Shown: in pieces, positions 26,321 through 34,950 of the stretch
Layout: every line of letters begins with the position of its first letter
Position numbering within the stretch: the stretch's first letter is position 1
Assembly: GCA_965227875.1 (NCBI GenBank)
Contig: OZ245783.1
Span: 3,286,001-3,350,000 of the forward strand
Source: G965227875 sp965227875
GTDB taxonomy: Bacteria > Pseudomonadota > Alphaproteobacteria > Rhizobiales > JAJFHC01
Length of the DNA: 64,000 bases
Direction of reading: 5' to 3'
Program-made: the position numbers and the translations under genes
The notes under the pieces: generated by a model
Database searches by the model: none
Told to the model about the DNA's origin: nothing
The model's input: only the letters and a program-made list of their open reading frames with translations

Positions 26321-27202
26321 TCAGGATCTGGCGGCAAGCGCGTCGGCCATGGTGCGGCCAACGAGATTTGCGGCGTGGGCGACGCGGATGCCGGCACGCT
26401 TCAGCCGTTCGATCTTGGCGGTCGCCGTCGGGTCCCCGAAGGCCGTGAGGGTGCCGGCATGGCCCATGCGGCGCTCCGCCGGTGCGTGGCGACCGGCGAT
26501 GTAGGCGACGATGGGCTTGCCCGGATTCCCGGCGGAAACCATTTCGGCCACTTCCTCTTCCTCGTGGCCGCCGATTTCGCCGATGATGATGATCCCCTCG
26601 GTCTCCGGATCTTCGAGAAACAGCCGGACGCATCCGGCCAGACCGATGCCGTGGACCGGGTCCCCGCCGACGCTCACCGCGGTGGACTGTCCAAGGCCGA
26701 GGGCGGTGGTCTGGGCGGAGACTTCGCTCGTCAGGGTGGCCGACCGGGAGGCGATGCCGATCCGTCCGGGCCGTTCATGGACGCCGGCCATGACGCCGAG
26801 CTTGCAGACGCCGGGCGCGATGATGCCGTGCGAGTTGGGGCCGACGAGGATGGTCCTGGAATCGTTGAGGCATCGCCGGACCCGCGCCATGTCGAGAACC
26901 GGAACCCTTTCGGTGACGCAGACGACGAGCTCGATTTTCGCCTCGATCGCCTCGATCATCGCTTCGGCGGCATGCGCGGCGGGCACGAAAATGATGCTGG
27001 CATTGGCCCCGGTTTCCGATCGGGCCTCGCTCACCGTGTCGAAGACGGGGAGTTCGAGATGTCTGCGGCCGCCCTTGCCGGGCGTGACGCCGGCGACGAC
27101 CTTCGTCCCGTAGGTCAGCATGCGGTCGGTGTGATGGGTTCCCGCCCATCCGGTCATGCCCTGGCAGATCACCCGTGTGTCGGCATTGACGAGTATGGTC
27201 AT
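26321..27202 (-). CDS. Succinate/malate-CoA ligase-like alpha subunit
   Basis: This is the 293-residue alpha subunit of an ADP-forming acyl-CoA synthetase. The CoA-binding Rossmann part (ICQGMTGWAGTHHTDRML, GTKVVAGVTPGKGG) is followed by GPNSHGIIAPG, SRSATLTSE and SVGGDPVHGIGL. The phosphohistidine is in RMGHAGTL. Canonical SucD reads GPNCPG, SRSGTLTYE and FIDxL at these sites, so this is a diverged paralog. Malyl-CoA synthetase MtkB is one candidate. The ATG overlaps the beta-subunit stop by one base (TGATG), so the two chains are coupled. Confidence 0.88.
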   Translation of the reverse strand: MTILVNADTRVICQGMTGWAGTHHTDRMLTYGTKVVAGVTPGKGGRRHLELPVFDTVSEARSETGANASIIFVPAAHAAEAMIEAIEAKIELVVCVTERVPVLDMARVRRCLNDSRTILVGPNSHGIIAPGVCKLGVMAGVHERPGRIGIASRSATLTSEVSAQTTALGLGQSTAVSVGGDPVHGIGLAGCVRLFLEDPETEGIIIIGEIGGHEEEEVAEMVSAGNPGKPIVAYIAGRHAPAERRMGHAGTLTAFGDPTATAKIERLKRAGIRVAHAANLVGRTMADALAARS

Positions 27203-28374
27203 CAGGCCTGTCCTCCGCCCGCGATCGCGACGGCCTTGGCGACAGCGTCCGCCATGTCGTCCGAATCCGTGAAATCGATCTTGAAGTTCTTCAGTCTCTG
27301 GCGCGCGAACTCGGCATTGTTGCCGGCGGCCCGCATGACGATGGGCAACTTGCGCTGGCTCCGTCTCATGGCCACGCCGATGCCTTCGACCACGGTGTCG
27401 CATCTCTGCATGCCGCCGCCGTGAATGTTCACCAGCAGCACTTTCACGCGGTCGTTGGCGAGAAGGAGGTCGACGCCCTTGGCGATATTCATGCTCAGCG
27501 CCGTCGTGCGGATGTCCATGAAGTTGGCCGGTTTGCCGCCGGCATCGTGGACCATGTCGAGCGTCGCGAGCGCGAGCCCCGCGCCGTTGACGACGATCCC
27601 GATGTCGCCGTCCATGCCCACGTAGTTGATCTCCTGGCCCTGGGCCGCGGCCTCGACCGGGTCGACATCCTCGTCCGATCGCAAAGCGCGGAGGTCGGCA
27701 TGGCGGAAGAGGGCGTTGTCGTCGATGACGATCTTGGCGTCGAGGGCGACGAATGCCCCGTCCACCGTGAGCGCGAGCGGGTTGATCTCGACCAGGCTTG
27801 CGTCGTTGTCGACGATGACACGCGGAAGGATCGCGAGGATGCGGGCGAGTTCATCGGTCTCCGTCGGGCCGAGGCCGACCTCGGCGGCGAGTTCGGCCAT
27901 GGCGGCCTGGTCCGGGTCTTTGTCGGGATCCACGTGCAGGGTCTTGATCCGGTCCTGCCGGCCCGCGGCGTTGTCCTCGATTTCGGTGCCGCCGTGACGC
28001 GAGACGAGTATCGCGATACGGCCGCTTGCCGCATCCACGTGGGCGGCAGCGTAGAGTTCCTCTTTCGCGTCGGCCGCCGATTCGACGAGGATGCGTCTCA
28101 CGGTCTGGCCGGAAGGGCCGGTCTGTTCGGTGACGAGCGGCTTGCCGAGCAGCGACTCCGCCGCCCGCCGGGCATCCGCCGGGACGTCCAGAAGCCGGAC
28201 GCCGCTTGCCTTGCCGCGTGCACCCGCCGACACCTGCGCCTTGACCGCGACCCTGCCGCCCAAGTCCCGGGCGGCCCGCTCGACCTCTTCTGCGGTGTCG
28301 GCAACATGGCCTCGGGGGACGGCGATGCCGTATCCCTTCAAAATCGTCTTGGCCTGGAATTCCTGAAGGTTCAT
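27202..28374 (-). CDS. Succinate/malate-CoA ligase-like beta subunit
   Basis: This is the 390-residue beta subunit with an ATP-grasp domain (LQEFQAKTILKGYGIAVPRG, KAQVSAGARGKASGV, LVEINPLALT, LDAKIVIDDNALFRH). It forms the ligase with the coupled alpha chain. Two conserved places are changed: the usual NFLDVGGGA reads NFMDIRTTALSM, and the NIFGGIxRCD loop reads NIHGGGMQRCD. The real succinyl-CoA synthetase is therefore probably encoded elsewhere, and this pair may act on another dicarboxylate such as malate or perhaps oxalate (inference). The ATG at 28374 starts the family sequence. It is divergent from the GntR gene. Confidence 0.87.
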   Translation of the reverse strand: MNLQEFQAKTILKGYGIAVPRGHVADTAEEVERAARDLGGRVAVKAQVSAGARGKASGVRLLDVPADARRAAESLLGKPLVTEQTGPSGQTVRRILVESAADAKEELYAAAHVDAASGRIAILVSRHGGTEIEDNAAGRQDRIKTLHVDPDKDPDQAAMAELAAEVGLGPTETDELARILAILPRVIVDNDASLVEINPLALTVDGAFVALDAKIVIDDNALFRHADLRALRSDEDVDPVEAAAQGQEINYVGMDGDIGIVVNGAGLALATLDMVHDAGGKPANFMDIRTTALSMNIAKGVDLLLANDRVKVLLVNIHGGGMQRCDTVVEGIGVAMRRSQRKLPIVMRAAGNNAEFARQRLKNFKIDFTDSDDMADAVAKAVAIAGGGQA

Positions 28375-28465
28375 GGCTGTGTCCTTCTGTTGCACAACCG
28401 TTGCGCCTTGCCCGGTTCAAAGCGACCCGGCGGCGTTTCCGATCCCGTGATGATATTGTTTTTGC

Positions 28466-28490
28466 CTTCTGGTATACAATACACCAGAAG
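28466..28490. promoter_or_regulatory. Candidate GntR operator 1
   Basis: Perfect 8-base arms CTTCTGGT and ACCAGAAG enclose ATACAATAC. The core TGGTATAC resembles FadR/FCD-type GntR operators (TGGTNNACCA class). It shares 16 bases almost exactly with the second site at 28604-28620. Confidence 0.6.
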
Positions 28491-28603
28491 CGTATTGGTG
28501 TCGAGACGGGTTTGTGGCATCTATGCCGCGTCCGTCCGGACAGGCTGGCGAAATCCGCGGTTCCTGACAAGCCGGCACATTGCCTTGTCGCTGGATCGAG
28601 TAT

Positions 28604-28620
28604 TGGCATACAATACACCA
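28604..28620. promoter_or_regulatory. Candidate GntR operator 2
   Basis: TGGCATACAATACACCA has TGG/CCA ends and is a one-base variant of the core of operator 1. It lies 66 bases before the GntR start codon, a position suited to autoregulation. Confidence 0.55.
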
Positions 28621-28686
28621 GTGTGCGTGTCCGGCGTCCGCGCGAGCGGGATGCCGGGAACCCGTATTATGTGGAAAGCTTAGCCT

Positions 28687-29373
28687 ATGGTCGACAACGT
28701 CCTGAAGATCGAACCGATAAAGGAAGAATTCAGCCTTAAGTCGAGGATCTACGACGCGCTGAAGTCGGCCATCATGAGCATGGACATCTACGACAACGGG
28801 GCGTCCCTGCGTCTGGACGAGCGGGCATTGTCCAGCCAGTTCGGCATCAGCCGCACGCCGCTTCGCGAGGCGCTCGCGCGTCTCGACCAGGAAGGGCTGG
28901 TGCGTATCGAGCCGCGCCGCGGCATCTACATTGTCCGCAAGTCCAAGGCCGAGATCCTGGACATGATCACCGTCTGGGCGGCGCTCGAGAGCATGGCGGC
29001 GCGCCTGATCACCACCAATGCCAGCGACGAGGAGATCGCCTCGCTGCGCAAGATGTTCGCCACCTACAAGGATCACGGCGTGATCGGCCATATCGACGAG
29101 TATTCGGATGCGAACATCAAGTTCCACCAGTCGATCATCGCGCTCAGCAAATGCCCGCTGATCGGCGACATGACCGAGACGCTGTTCATGCATGTCCGGG
29201 CGATCCGCGCCAAGACGATCTATGACGAGAACCGGGTCGGCCGCTCCATCGTCGACCACATGCACATCATCGAAGCCCTCGAACAGCGCGACACCGACCT
29301 CGCCGAACGTCTGGTGCGCGAGCATACGTTGAATCTGCGCGCCCATGTCGAGCAGCACGTTGACATCGACTGA
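28687..29373 (+). CDS. GntR-family (FadR/FCD) transcriptional regulator
   Basis: This is a 228-residue regulator. The winged helix-turn-helix is at residues ~15-80 (DERALSSQFGISRTPLREALARL, EPRRGIYIV). An all-helical FCD ligand domain follows, with its metal-binding pattern spread over SDANIKFHQSII, the His of MHVRAIR and DHMHIIEALEQRD. FCD regulators sense small carboxylic acids. It sits between two divergent units that both have TGGYATAC palindromes in their control regions. I infer that it controls the oxalate/TTT operon, the SucCD-like operon and itself, with oxalate, oxalyl-CoA or formyl-CoA as possible ligands. Confidence 0.9.
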   Translation: MVDNVLKIEPIKEEFSLKSRIYDALKSAIMSMDIYDNGASLRLDERALSSQFGISRTPLREALARLDQEGLVRIEPRRGIYIVRKSKAEILDMITVWAALESMAARLITTNASDEEIASLRKMFATYKDHGVIGHIDEYSDANIKFHQSIIALSKCPLIGDMTETLFMHVRAIRAKTIYDENRVGRSIVDHMHIIEALEQRDTDLAERLVREHTLNLRAHVEQHVDID

Positions 29374-29509
29374 AACGGTTTCATCATCTCCCTGAATCCC
29401 GATTCGGGCTTGCCGGCCCGCCCGCGCCGGCCGGTAATTTTTGTGCGCAGAGTGCGCTTTCCGCGAAACAACACTTGAAGCGTACCGGCAAGTAAGATAA
29501 CGTTTGATC

Positions 29510-29525
29510 ATCTGGCATACCAGAT
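29510..29525. promoter_or_regulatory. Candidate GntR operator 3, upstream of the TTT/oxalate operon
   Basis: ATCTGGCATACCAGAT is a 16-base palindrome with 6-base arms. It shares the TGGCATAC core with the two sites upstream of gntR. It lies 157 bases before the TctC start within the 308-base gene-free region 29374-29681, which presumably also holds the operon promoter and a long leader. I see nothing else recognisable in that gap. Confidence 0.6.
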
Positions 29526-29681
29526 ACCAACGGCACGCGGTGTCGGGAATTGGCCCGGTATTGTGTCCGATGGGCGAAAGAAGGGAAGGGATCCGGAACG
29601 AACTCGACATCAGGCTTGAACTGCCAACCAGCCATGGCGTCGACGACATTCTGGATAGTCTTTCCTAAAATGGGAGGAATT

Positions 29682-30695
29682 ATGATCATGAAAAAGATCA
29701 GTAAACTACTGCTCGGAGCTGCACTGACGTTCGGTGTGGCGGCGGGCGCGGTCGGCGGATTTGTCGACCAGGCGAAAGCTGCCTGGTCGCCGAAGAAACC
29801 GGTCGAATTCATTATCATGGCCGGCACCGGTGGTGGTGCTGACCAGATCGCGCGCCTGCTTCAGGGGCTGATCGAAAAGAAGAAGCTCTCCCCGCGTCCT
29901 TTCATCCCGATCAACAAGCCGGGTGGTTCGGGTGCTGAGGCGCTTCGTTACCTCAAGGACAAGTCGGGCGACGATCACACGGTCCTCGTGACGCTGAACT
30001 CCTTCTACACGACGCCGATCATCCAGCAGGACCTGGGTGTCGACATCTCGACCTTCACGCCGATCGGCCGCATGGCGCTCGACACGTTCCTTCTCTGGGT
30101 CAACGTCGACATGAAAGACGTCAACGACCTCGACAGCTACGTGAAGGCCGTCAAGGCAGCCGGCAAGGAATGGAAAGTCGGCGGCACCGGTTCCGGCCAG
30201 GAAGACTCGATCCTGACCGCCATGATGGAAAAGGAATTCGGTTACGAAGTGACCTACATTCCGTTCCCCGGCGGCGGCACCGTTGCCAAGAACCTCGTCG
30301 GCAAGCACATCGACTCCACGGTCAACAACCCGGCCGAACAGAACGAGTTCATGCGCGCCGGCAAGACCAAGCCGCTGGTGCAGTTCACGCCCGAGCGCAT
30401 GGCTGCCTATCCGGATGTCCCGACCGCCAAGGAACTGGGTCATGACATCGTGTACTTCATGCAGCGTTCGATCAATGGCCCTCCCGGAATGTCCAAGGAA
30501 GCCCAGGAGTGGTACATCAACCTCTTCAAGACGCTGTTTGAATCCGAAGAATGGCAGACCTTCTGCAAGGAAGACGGCCTGACCTGCGACGAATGGGTCG
30601 CCGGTGACGACCTCGCCGCTTTCCATGCGGAGCAGGGCAAACGCCACAAAGATCTGATTGAGTCCGTCGGCGCGGCCGCAATCACCGGCGAATAA
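29682..30695 (+). CDS. TTT-family substrate-binding protein (TctC-like)
   Basis: This is a 337-residue periplasmic receptor of a tripartite tricarboxylate transporter. It has a signal peptide (KKISKLLLGAALTFGVAAGA, cut near QAKA). The mature protein has the Bug/TctC motifs EFIIMAGTGGGADQIARLL, NKPGGSGAEAL, VGGTGSGQEDS and FPGGGTVAKNLVGKHID. GGGAGGA lies just ahead of ATG 29682, and a second ATG at 29688 is possible. It is the first gene of the oxalate operon, so oxalate is the most likely ligand (inference). A hairpin follows the gene, as is usual after an abundant binding protein. Confidence 0.92.
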   Translation: MIMKKISKLLLGAALTFGVAAGAVGGFVDQAKAAWSPKKPVEFIIMAGTGGGADQIARLLQGLIEKKKLSPRPFIPINKPGGSGAEALRYLKDKSGDDHTVLVTLNSFYTTPIIQQDLGVDISTFTPIGRMALDTFLLWVNVDMKDVNDLDSYVKAVKAAGKEWKVGGTGSGQEDSILTAMMEKEFGYEVTYIPFPGGGTVAKNLVGKHIDSTVNNPAEQNEFMRAGKTKPLVQFTPERMAAYPDVPTAKELGHDIVYFMQRSINGPPGMSKEAQEWYINLFKTLFESEEWQTFCKEDGLTCDEWVAGDDLAAFHAEQGKRHKDLIESVGAAAITGE

Positions 30696-30714
30696 TCGCC
30701 AGAGATCTCCCTCG

Positions 30715-30754
30715 GGGGAAAGGGGGTCTGCATTCGTGCGGGCCCGCTTTCCCC
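30715..30754 (+). promoter_or_regulatory. Intercistronic hairpin between TctC and TctB genes
   Basis: GGGGAAAG (30715-30722) pairs perfectly with CTTTCCCC (30747-30754) across a 24-base loop. There is no T-run after it, so it is better read as an mRNA-stabilising or attenuating hairpin that favours the binding-protein message than as a full terminator. Confidence 0.5.
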
Positions 30755-30910
30755 ACGAGACGCAATTAGCGCCGGACAGGGATTTCATTTCGAATAGTGG
30801 CCGCGAGGTTTCGCGGTGCAACGGGGAACGAGTGTGTTTCTGCCGAACAGGAGGGGTCTATCCCCGTTCCCGGCAGCGCTGTCCCCGACGTGGGAGGTTT
30901 AAAGGGTCCG

Positions 30911-31513
30911 ATGACTGTTCGTCAGGCTGAGCTTTTGATGGCTATCGCGACAATACTGGTGTCGCTGGGTTTGATGTGGTCTGCAACCGACGGGCTTGCG
31001 ATCGGCTGGGTCAAGGAAAAGGGACCTGGATCGGGGTTCTGGCCGTTCTGGCTGTCCTTCGGGATGCTGCTTGCATCGATTGTCACATTGTATCGCTGGT
31101 TCACCGGTGCCACGCCGGAATCGCGGAACGAAGAACCTTACATGTCGCGCACCGCGATCACCGTGGTGGGAACCTCGGTCGCCGCGCTGCTCGGTCTCCT
31201 GATCGGCATCCACGTCGTCGGAATGTACATCGCCCTGTTCTTCTTCCTGCTGTTCTACCTGAAGTTCGTCGGCCGTCACGCATGGGCGATCACCTTCGCG
31301 CTGATCACGGGAATTCCGCTTTTCATTTTCGCGCTCTTCGAATGGGGTCTTCAGATTCCCCTGCCCAAGGCGATGACCGAAGAGTGGTTCTACCCGGTCT
31401 TCGACGTCATGTACGGCACGGATCATTTCTGGATGTACGTCTTCGGATCGTTCGCCGCCATCGCGGTGATCTCCTTCGCCATCCACAAGATTACGCCCTC
31501 ACACAGCGAGTAA
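30911..31513 (+). CDS. TTT transporter small membrane subunit (TctB-like)
   Basis: This is a 200-residue inner-membrane protein with four predicted helices. The first follows MTVRQAELLMAIATILVSLG. The family pattern GPGSGFWPFWLSFGMLLAS comes next, and pairs of helices sit at ~80-125 and ~165-195. TctB pairs with the large TctA subunit in secondary, binding-protein-dependent carboxylate uptake. The ATG at 30911 has AAGGG 4 bases upstream. It is followed after 6 bases by the tctA-like gene. An upstream in-frame extension is unsupported. Confidence 0.9.
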   Translation: MTVRQAELLMAIATILVSLGLMWSATDGLAIGWVKEKGPGSGFWPFWLSFGMLLASIVTLYRWFTGATPESRNEEPYMSRTAITVVGTSVAALLGLLIGIHVVGMYIALFFFLLFYLKFVGRHAWAITFALITGIPLFIFALFEWGLQIPLPKAMTEEWFYPVFDVMYGTDHFWMYVFGSFAAIAVISFAIHKITPSHSE

Positions 31514-31519
31514 CAGGTC

Positions 31520-33061
31520 ATGGAAACCATTCTCACTTCACTCGCCGGTGGCCTGATACAGTGCTTCGAGCCGATCAACCTTCTGATGATCGTCGTCGGC
31601 TGCACGGTGGGCCTCTTCGTGGGCGCCATGCCGGGCCTTGGTTCGGTCAACGGCGTCGCAATTCTGCTTCCGATCACATTCCTGGTGCCGCCGACCGCGG
31701 CCATCATCTTCCTCGCCGCGGTGTATTACGGCGCCATGTACGGAGGTGCGATCAGTTCGATCACCCTGGGCATACCGGGGGCGTCGACCGCGGTGGCGAC
31801 CGTGTTCGACGGACGACCTCTCGCCATGGCGGGCAAGGCCGACCAGGCCCTGACGGCGGCCGCCATCGCCTCCTTCATCGGCGGCACGATCTCGGTCGTC
31901 CTCTTCACGCTGTTCGCACCGCCGCTCGCCGAGTTCGCCCTCAAGTTCGGGCCGGCTGAGGAATTCGCGCTGATGGTGCTCGCCTTCGCGACCTTCATCG
32001 GCCTGGGCGGAGACGACATCCCGAAGACGATCTTCTCGATCCTCGTCGGCCTCGTTCTGGCGACCATTGGTCTCGACATCATCTCCGGCAAGCCGCGCCT
32101 CATCTTCTTCGACGTGTCCGGCTTCCTGCACGGCATCAACTTCCTCGTGCTCGCGATCGGGATCTACGGCATCGGCGAGATGCTGTGGACGCTGGAATCG
32201 ACCGGCGGCAAGGTGATCGTGCACAAGGTCAACATGACCTGGCAGGGCTTCAAGCGAAACGTCGGCATGGTCGGTCAGTACATCAAGACCACCTCGCTCG
32301 GCTCGGTGCTCGGCTACTTCGTCGGCACGCTGCCCGCAGCCGGGGCGACACCGGCCTCGCTGATGTCCTACGGTCTAGCGAAAACCTTCTCCAAGAACCC
32401 GGACTCCTTCGGCAAGGGCAACGTCTCCGGCGTGGCCGCGCCCGAGGCGGCCAACAACGCCGCATCCACGGGCTCCATGCTGCCGATGATCACGCTCGGC
32501 ATTCCCGGATCGCCGACGACGGCAATCCTGCTGGGCGGCATGATCATCTGGGGCCTGCGCCCCGGTCCGCTGCTCTTCACGGAGAAGCCCGACTTCGTCT
32601 GGGGCCTCATCGGCTCGCTCTACATCGCCAACCTGTTCACGCTGCTCATCAACCTGGCGTTCATCCCGGTCTTCGTCCGGGTGCTGACACTGCCGTTCAC
32701 GATCCTCGCACCGGTCATCTTCGTGCTGTGCATCGTCGGTGGCTTCGCCCCGACCCAGACAATGCACGACGTCTGGCTCATGCTGCTCTTCGGCATCGTC
32801 GGGTACCTGATGCGCAAGCTGAACTACCCGGTTGCTCCCGCGGTCCTGGCCATCGTGCTCGGCCCGCTCGCGGAACGCTCGCTGCGCCAGTCGCTGCTGT
32901 CGTCCCAGGGAGACGTTATGGTGTTCTTCGAACGGCCGATCTCCGCGGTCTGCATCGCCATCGCCGCGGCCCTCATGGCCTATCCGCTGGTGCTGGCCTG
33001 GAAGAAACGCCGCAACGGTGGCTCGGCTGCGGCCGACGGCGCCGGCGAAACAGGCAATTGA
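31520..33061 (+). CDS. TTT transporter large membrane subunit (TctA-like)
   Basis: This is a 513-residue permease with about 11-12 membrane helices. The two signature regions of TctA are present: GLFVGAMPGLGSVNGVAILL near residue 35 and, repeated in the second half, GTLPAAGATPASLMSYGLAK with PEAANNAASTGSMLPM and ITLGIPGSPTTAILLGG. It carries substrate across the inner membrane together with TctB and the periplasmic receptor. It sits directly upstream of oxalyl-CoA decarboxylase, which makes a C2 dicarboxylate (oxalate) a more likely cargo than citrate. Confidence 0.94.
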   Translation: METILTSLAGGLIQCFEPINLLMIVVGCTVGLFVGAMPGLGSVNGVAILLPITFLVPPTAAIIFLAAVYYGAMYGGAISSITLGIPGASTAVATVFDGRPLAMAGKADQALTAAAIASFIGGTISVVLFTLFAPPLAEFALKFGPAEEFALMVLAFATFIGLGGDDIPKTIFSILVGLVLATIGLDIISGKPRLIFFDVSGFLHGINFLVLAIGIYGIGEMLWTLESTGGKVIVHKVNMTWQGFKRNVGMVGQYIKTTSLGSVLGYFVGTLPAAGATPASLMSYGLAKTFSKNPDSFGKGNVSGVAAPEAANNAASTGSMLPMITLGIPGSPTTAILLGGMIIWGLRPGPLLFTEKPDFVWGLIGSLYIANLFTLLINLAFIPVFVRVLTLPFTILAPVIFVLCIVGGFAPTQTMHDVWLMLLFGIVGYLMRKLNYPVAPAVLAIVLGPLAERSLRQSLLSSQGDVMVFFERPISAVCIAIAAALMAYPLVLAWKKRRNGGSAAADGAGETGN

Positions 33062-33148
33062 ATGACTTCGCCTCCGGTCCGGTCCCGCGTGGTCGGGCCG
33101 GAGGCGAGATCCGACAACAGGTTTTGACTGAACATTAGGAAACAGCAG

Positions 33149-34909
33149 ATGTCCGAGACCGCAACAGCAACATCCGCGCAGCCTGCAACGGCTGCAAACG
33201 ACGACCGTTCCGATGCAGAAGCGCTGACGGACGGTTTCCACCTTGTCATCGACGCCTTCAAGCTGAATGACATCAACACCATCTACGGTGTGCCCGGTAT
33301 TCCGATCACCGACCTCGGCCGCTTCGCGCAGGCCGAAGGGATGCGGGTGCTCTCCTTCCGCCATGAGCAGCACGCGGGTTATGCCGCGGCGATCGCCGGT
33401 TACCTGACCAAGAAACCCGGCATCTGCCTCACGGTTTCCGCGCCCGGGTTCCTCAACGGCCTGACCGCGCTCGCCCATGCGACGACCAACTGCTACCCGA
33501 TGATCCTCGTCAGCGGCTCGTCCGAACGCGAGATCGTCGACCTGCAGCAGGGTGACTACGAGGAAATGGACCAGCTCGCCGTCGCCAAGTCGGTGAGCAA
33601 GGCGGCCTACCGCATCCTGCACGCCGAGGACATCGGCATCGGTGTCGCCCGCGCGATCCGCGCGGCCGTGTCGGGCCGGCCCGGCGGCGTCTATCTCGAC
33701 CTTCCGGCCAAACTCCTGGGCCAGACCATGAACGCGATCGACGGCGCCAACTCGCTGGTGAAGGTGATTGACGCGGCGCCGGAGCAGATTCCCTCTCCGG
33801 CCTCCGTCTCGCGCGCCCTCGACGTCCTGAAGAAGGCCGAGCGTCCGCTGATCATCCTGGGCAAGGGCGCGGCCTATGCGCAGGCCGACGACGACATCCG
33901 GGCCCTGGTCGAGAAGAGCGGCATCCCCTACCTGCCCATGAGCATGGCCAAAGGGCTGCTGCCGGACAACCATCCGCAGTCCGCGGGCGCGGCGCGCTCT
34001 CTCGCTCTCAAGGAATCCGACACCGTCATGCTGATCGGTGCGCGGCTGAACTGGCTTCTGTCTCACGGCAAGGGCAAGACCTGGGGCGACAAGCCCAAGA
34101 AATTCGTCCAGATCGACATCGAGCCGAAGGAGATGGACTCCAACGTCGAGATCGTCGCCCCGCTGGTGGGCGACATCGGCTCCTGCGTCAGGGCTCTGCT
34201 CGACGGCATGGGTTCCGACTGGACGGCGCCGCCCGCCGGGTGGACCGACGCGATCCGCACCAAGGTCGAGACCAACGTGGAACGCATGGCGCCGAAGCTG
34301 CAGAACAACAACGTGCCGATGGACTTCCACGGTGCGCTCGGTGCGCTCAAGGCCGTCATCAAGGACCGTCCGGACGCCATCCTCGTGAACGAGGGCGCCA
34401 ACACGCTCGACTTCGCGCGCAGCATCATTGACATGTACAAGCCGCGCAAGCGCCTCGATGTGGGCACCTGGGGCGTCATGGGCATCGGCATGGGACAGGC
34501 CGTGGCCGCGGCGGTGGAGACCGGCAATCCCGTTCTCGCCGTGGAAGGTGACAGCGCGTTCGGTTTTTCCGGCATGGAGATAGAGACCATCTGCCGGTAC
34601 AACCTGCCGATCTGCGTGGTGGTCTTCAACAATAACGGCATCTATCGCGGCACGGACGTGAACCCGACCGGCGGCTCCGACGTGGCGCCGACGGTGTTCG
34701 TCAAGGACGCCCGCTACGACAAGATGATGGAGGCCTTCGGAGGCGTGGGCGTCTACGCAACCTCTCCGGACGAACTCAAGCGCGCGGTGGAAGAGGCGAT
34801 GGATTCGGGCAAGCCGACACTCGTCAACGCCGTGATCGACGAAAAGGCGGGAACCGAGAGCGGCCGGATCGGCAACCTCAACCCCCAGAGCGTCGTCGCG
34901 AAGAAATAG
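33149..34909 (+). CDS. oxc: Oxalyl-CoA decarboxylase
   Basis: Oxc is a thiamine-diphosphate enzyme that splits oxalyl-CoA into formyl-CoA and CO2. The 586-residue protein closely follows the Oxalobacter enzyme: YGVPGIPITDLGRFAQAEG, FRHEQHAGYAAAIAGYL, KKPGICLTVSAPGFLNGL and SSEREIVDLQQGDYEEMDQ (glutamate for ThDP activation in FRHEQ). The ThDP motif GDSAFGFSGMEIETICRYN ends in FNNNG. It is longer than the ~565-residue norm by a low-complexity Ala/Thr N-terminus. It lies 41 bases before the CoA-transferase gene, so the two-enzyme oxalate cycle is complete. Confidence 0.96.
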   Translation: MSETATATSAQPATAANDDRSDAEALTDGFHLVIDAFKLNDINTIYGVPGIPITDLGRFAQAEGMRVLSFRHEQHAGYAAAIAGYLTKKPGICLTVSAPGFLNGLTALAHATTNCYPMILVSGSSEREIVDLQQGDYEEMDQLAVAKSVSKAAYRILHAEDIGIGVARAIRAAVSGRPGGVYLDLPAKLLGQTMNAIDGANSLVKVIDAAPEQIPSPASVSRALDVLKKAERPLIILGKGAAYAQADDDIRALVEKSGIPYLPMSMAKGLLPDNHPQSAGAARSLALKESDTVMLIGARLNWLLSHGKGKTWGDKPKKFVQIDIEPKEMDSNVEIVAPLVGDIGSCVRALLDGMGSDWTAPPAGWTDAIRTKVETNVERMAPKLQNNNVPMDFHGALGALKAVIKDRPDAILVNEGANTLDFARSIIDMYKPRKRLDVGTWGVMGIGMGQAVAAAVETGNPVLAVEGDSAFGFSGMEIETICRYNLPICVVVFNNNGIYRGTDVNPTGGSDVAPTVFVKDARYDKMMEAFGGVGVYATSPDELKRAVEEAMDSGKPTLVNAVIDEKAGTESGRIGNLNPQSVVAKK

Positions 34910-34950
34910 ACTGTATCTAACGCATCAACATTCATGGACAGGAGAGAACG

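Larger units (their letters stand above)
28375..28686. promoter_or_regulatory. Divergent control region between SucC-like gene and gntR
   Basis: This 312-base region lies between the SucC-like start (minus) and the GntR start (plus). It holds two related palindromic sites sharing GGYATACAATACACCAG, 138 bases apart. No gene fits inside. The arrangement of a regulator divergent from a catabolic unit, with its likely operators in between, is typical for FCD-type GntR proteins. Confidence 0.6.

Noticed and set aside
32375..34330. 651-codon minus-strand frame opposite tctA and oxc
   Set aside because: Both plus-strand genes are complete with catalytic motifs. The frame is their reverse-strand shadow.
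33149..34909. Sulfoacetaldehyde acetyltransferase or acetolactate synthase
   Set aside because: The ThDP family is shared, but the SSEREIVDLQQGDYEEMDQ segment and frc neighbour are specific to oxalyl-CoA decarboxylase.
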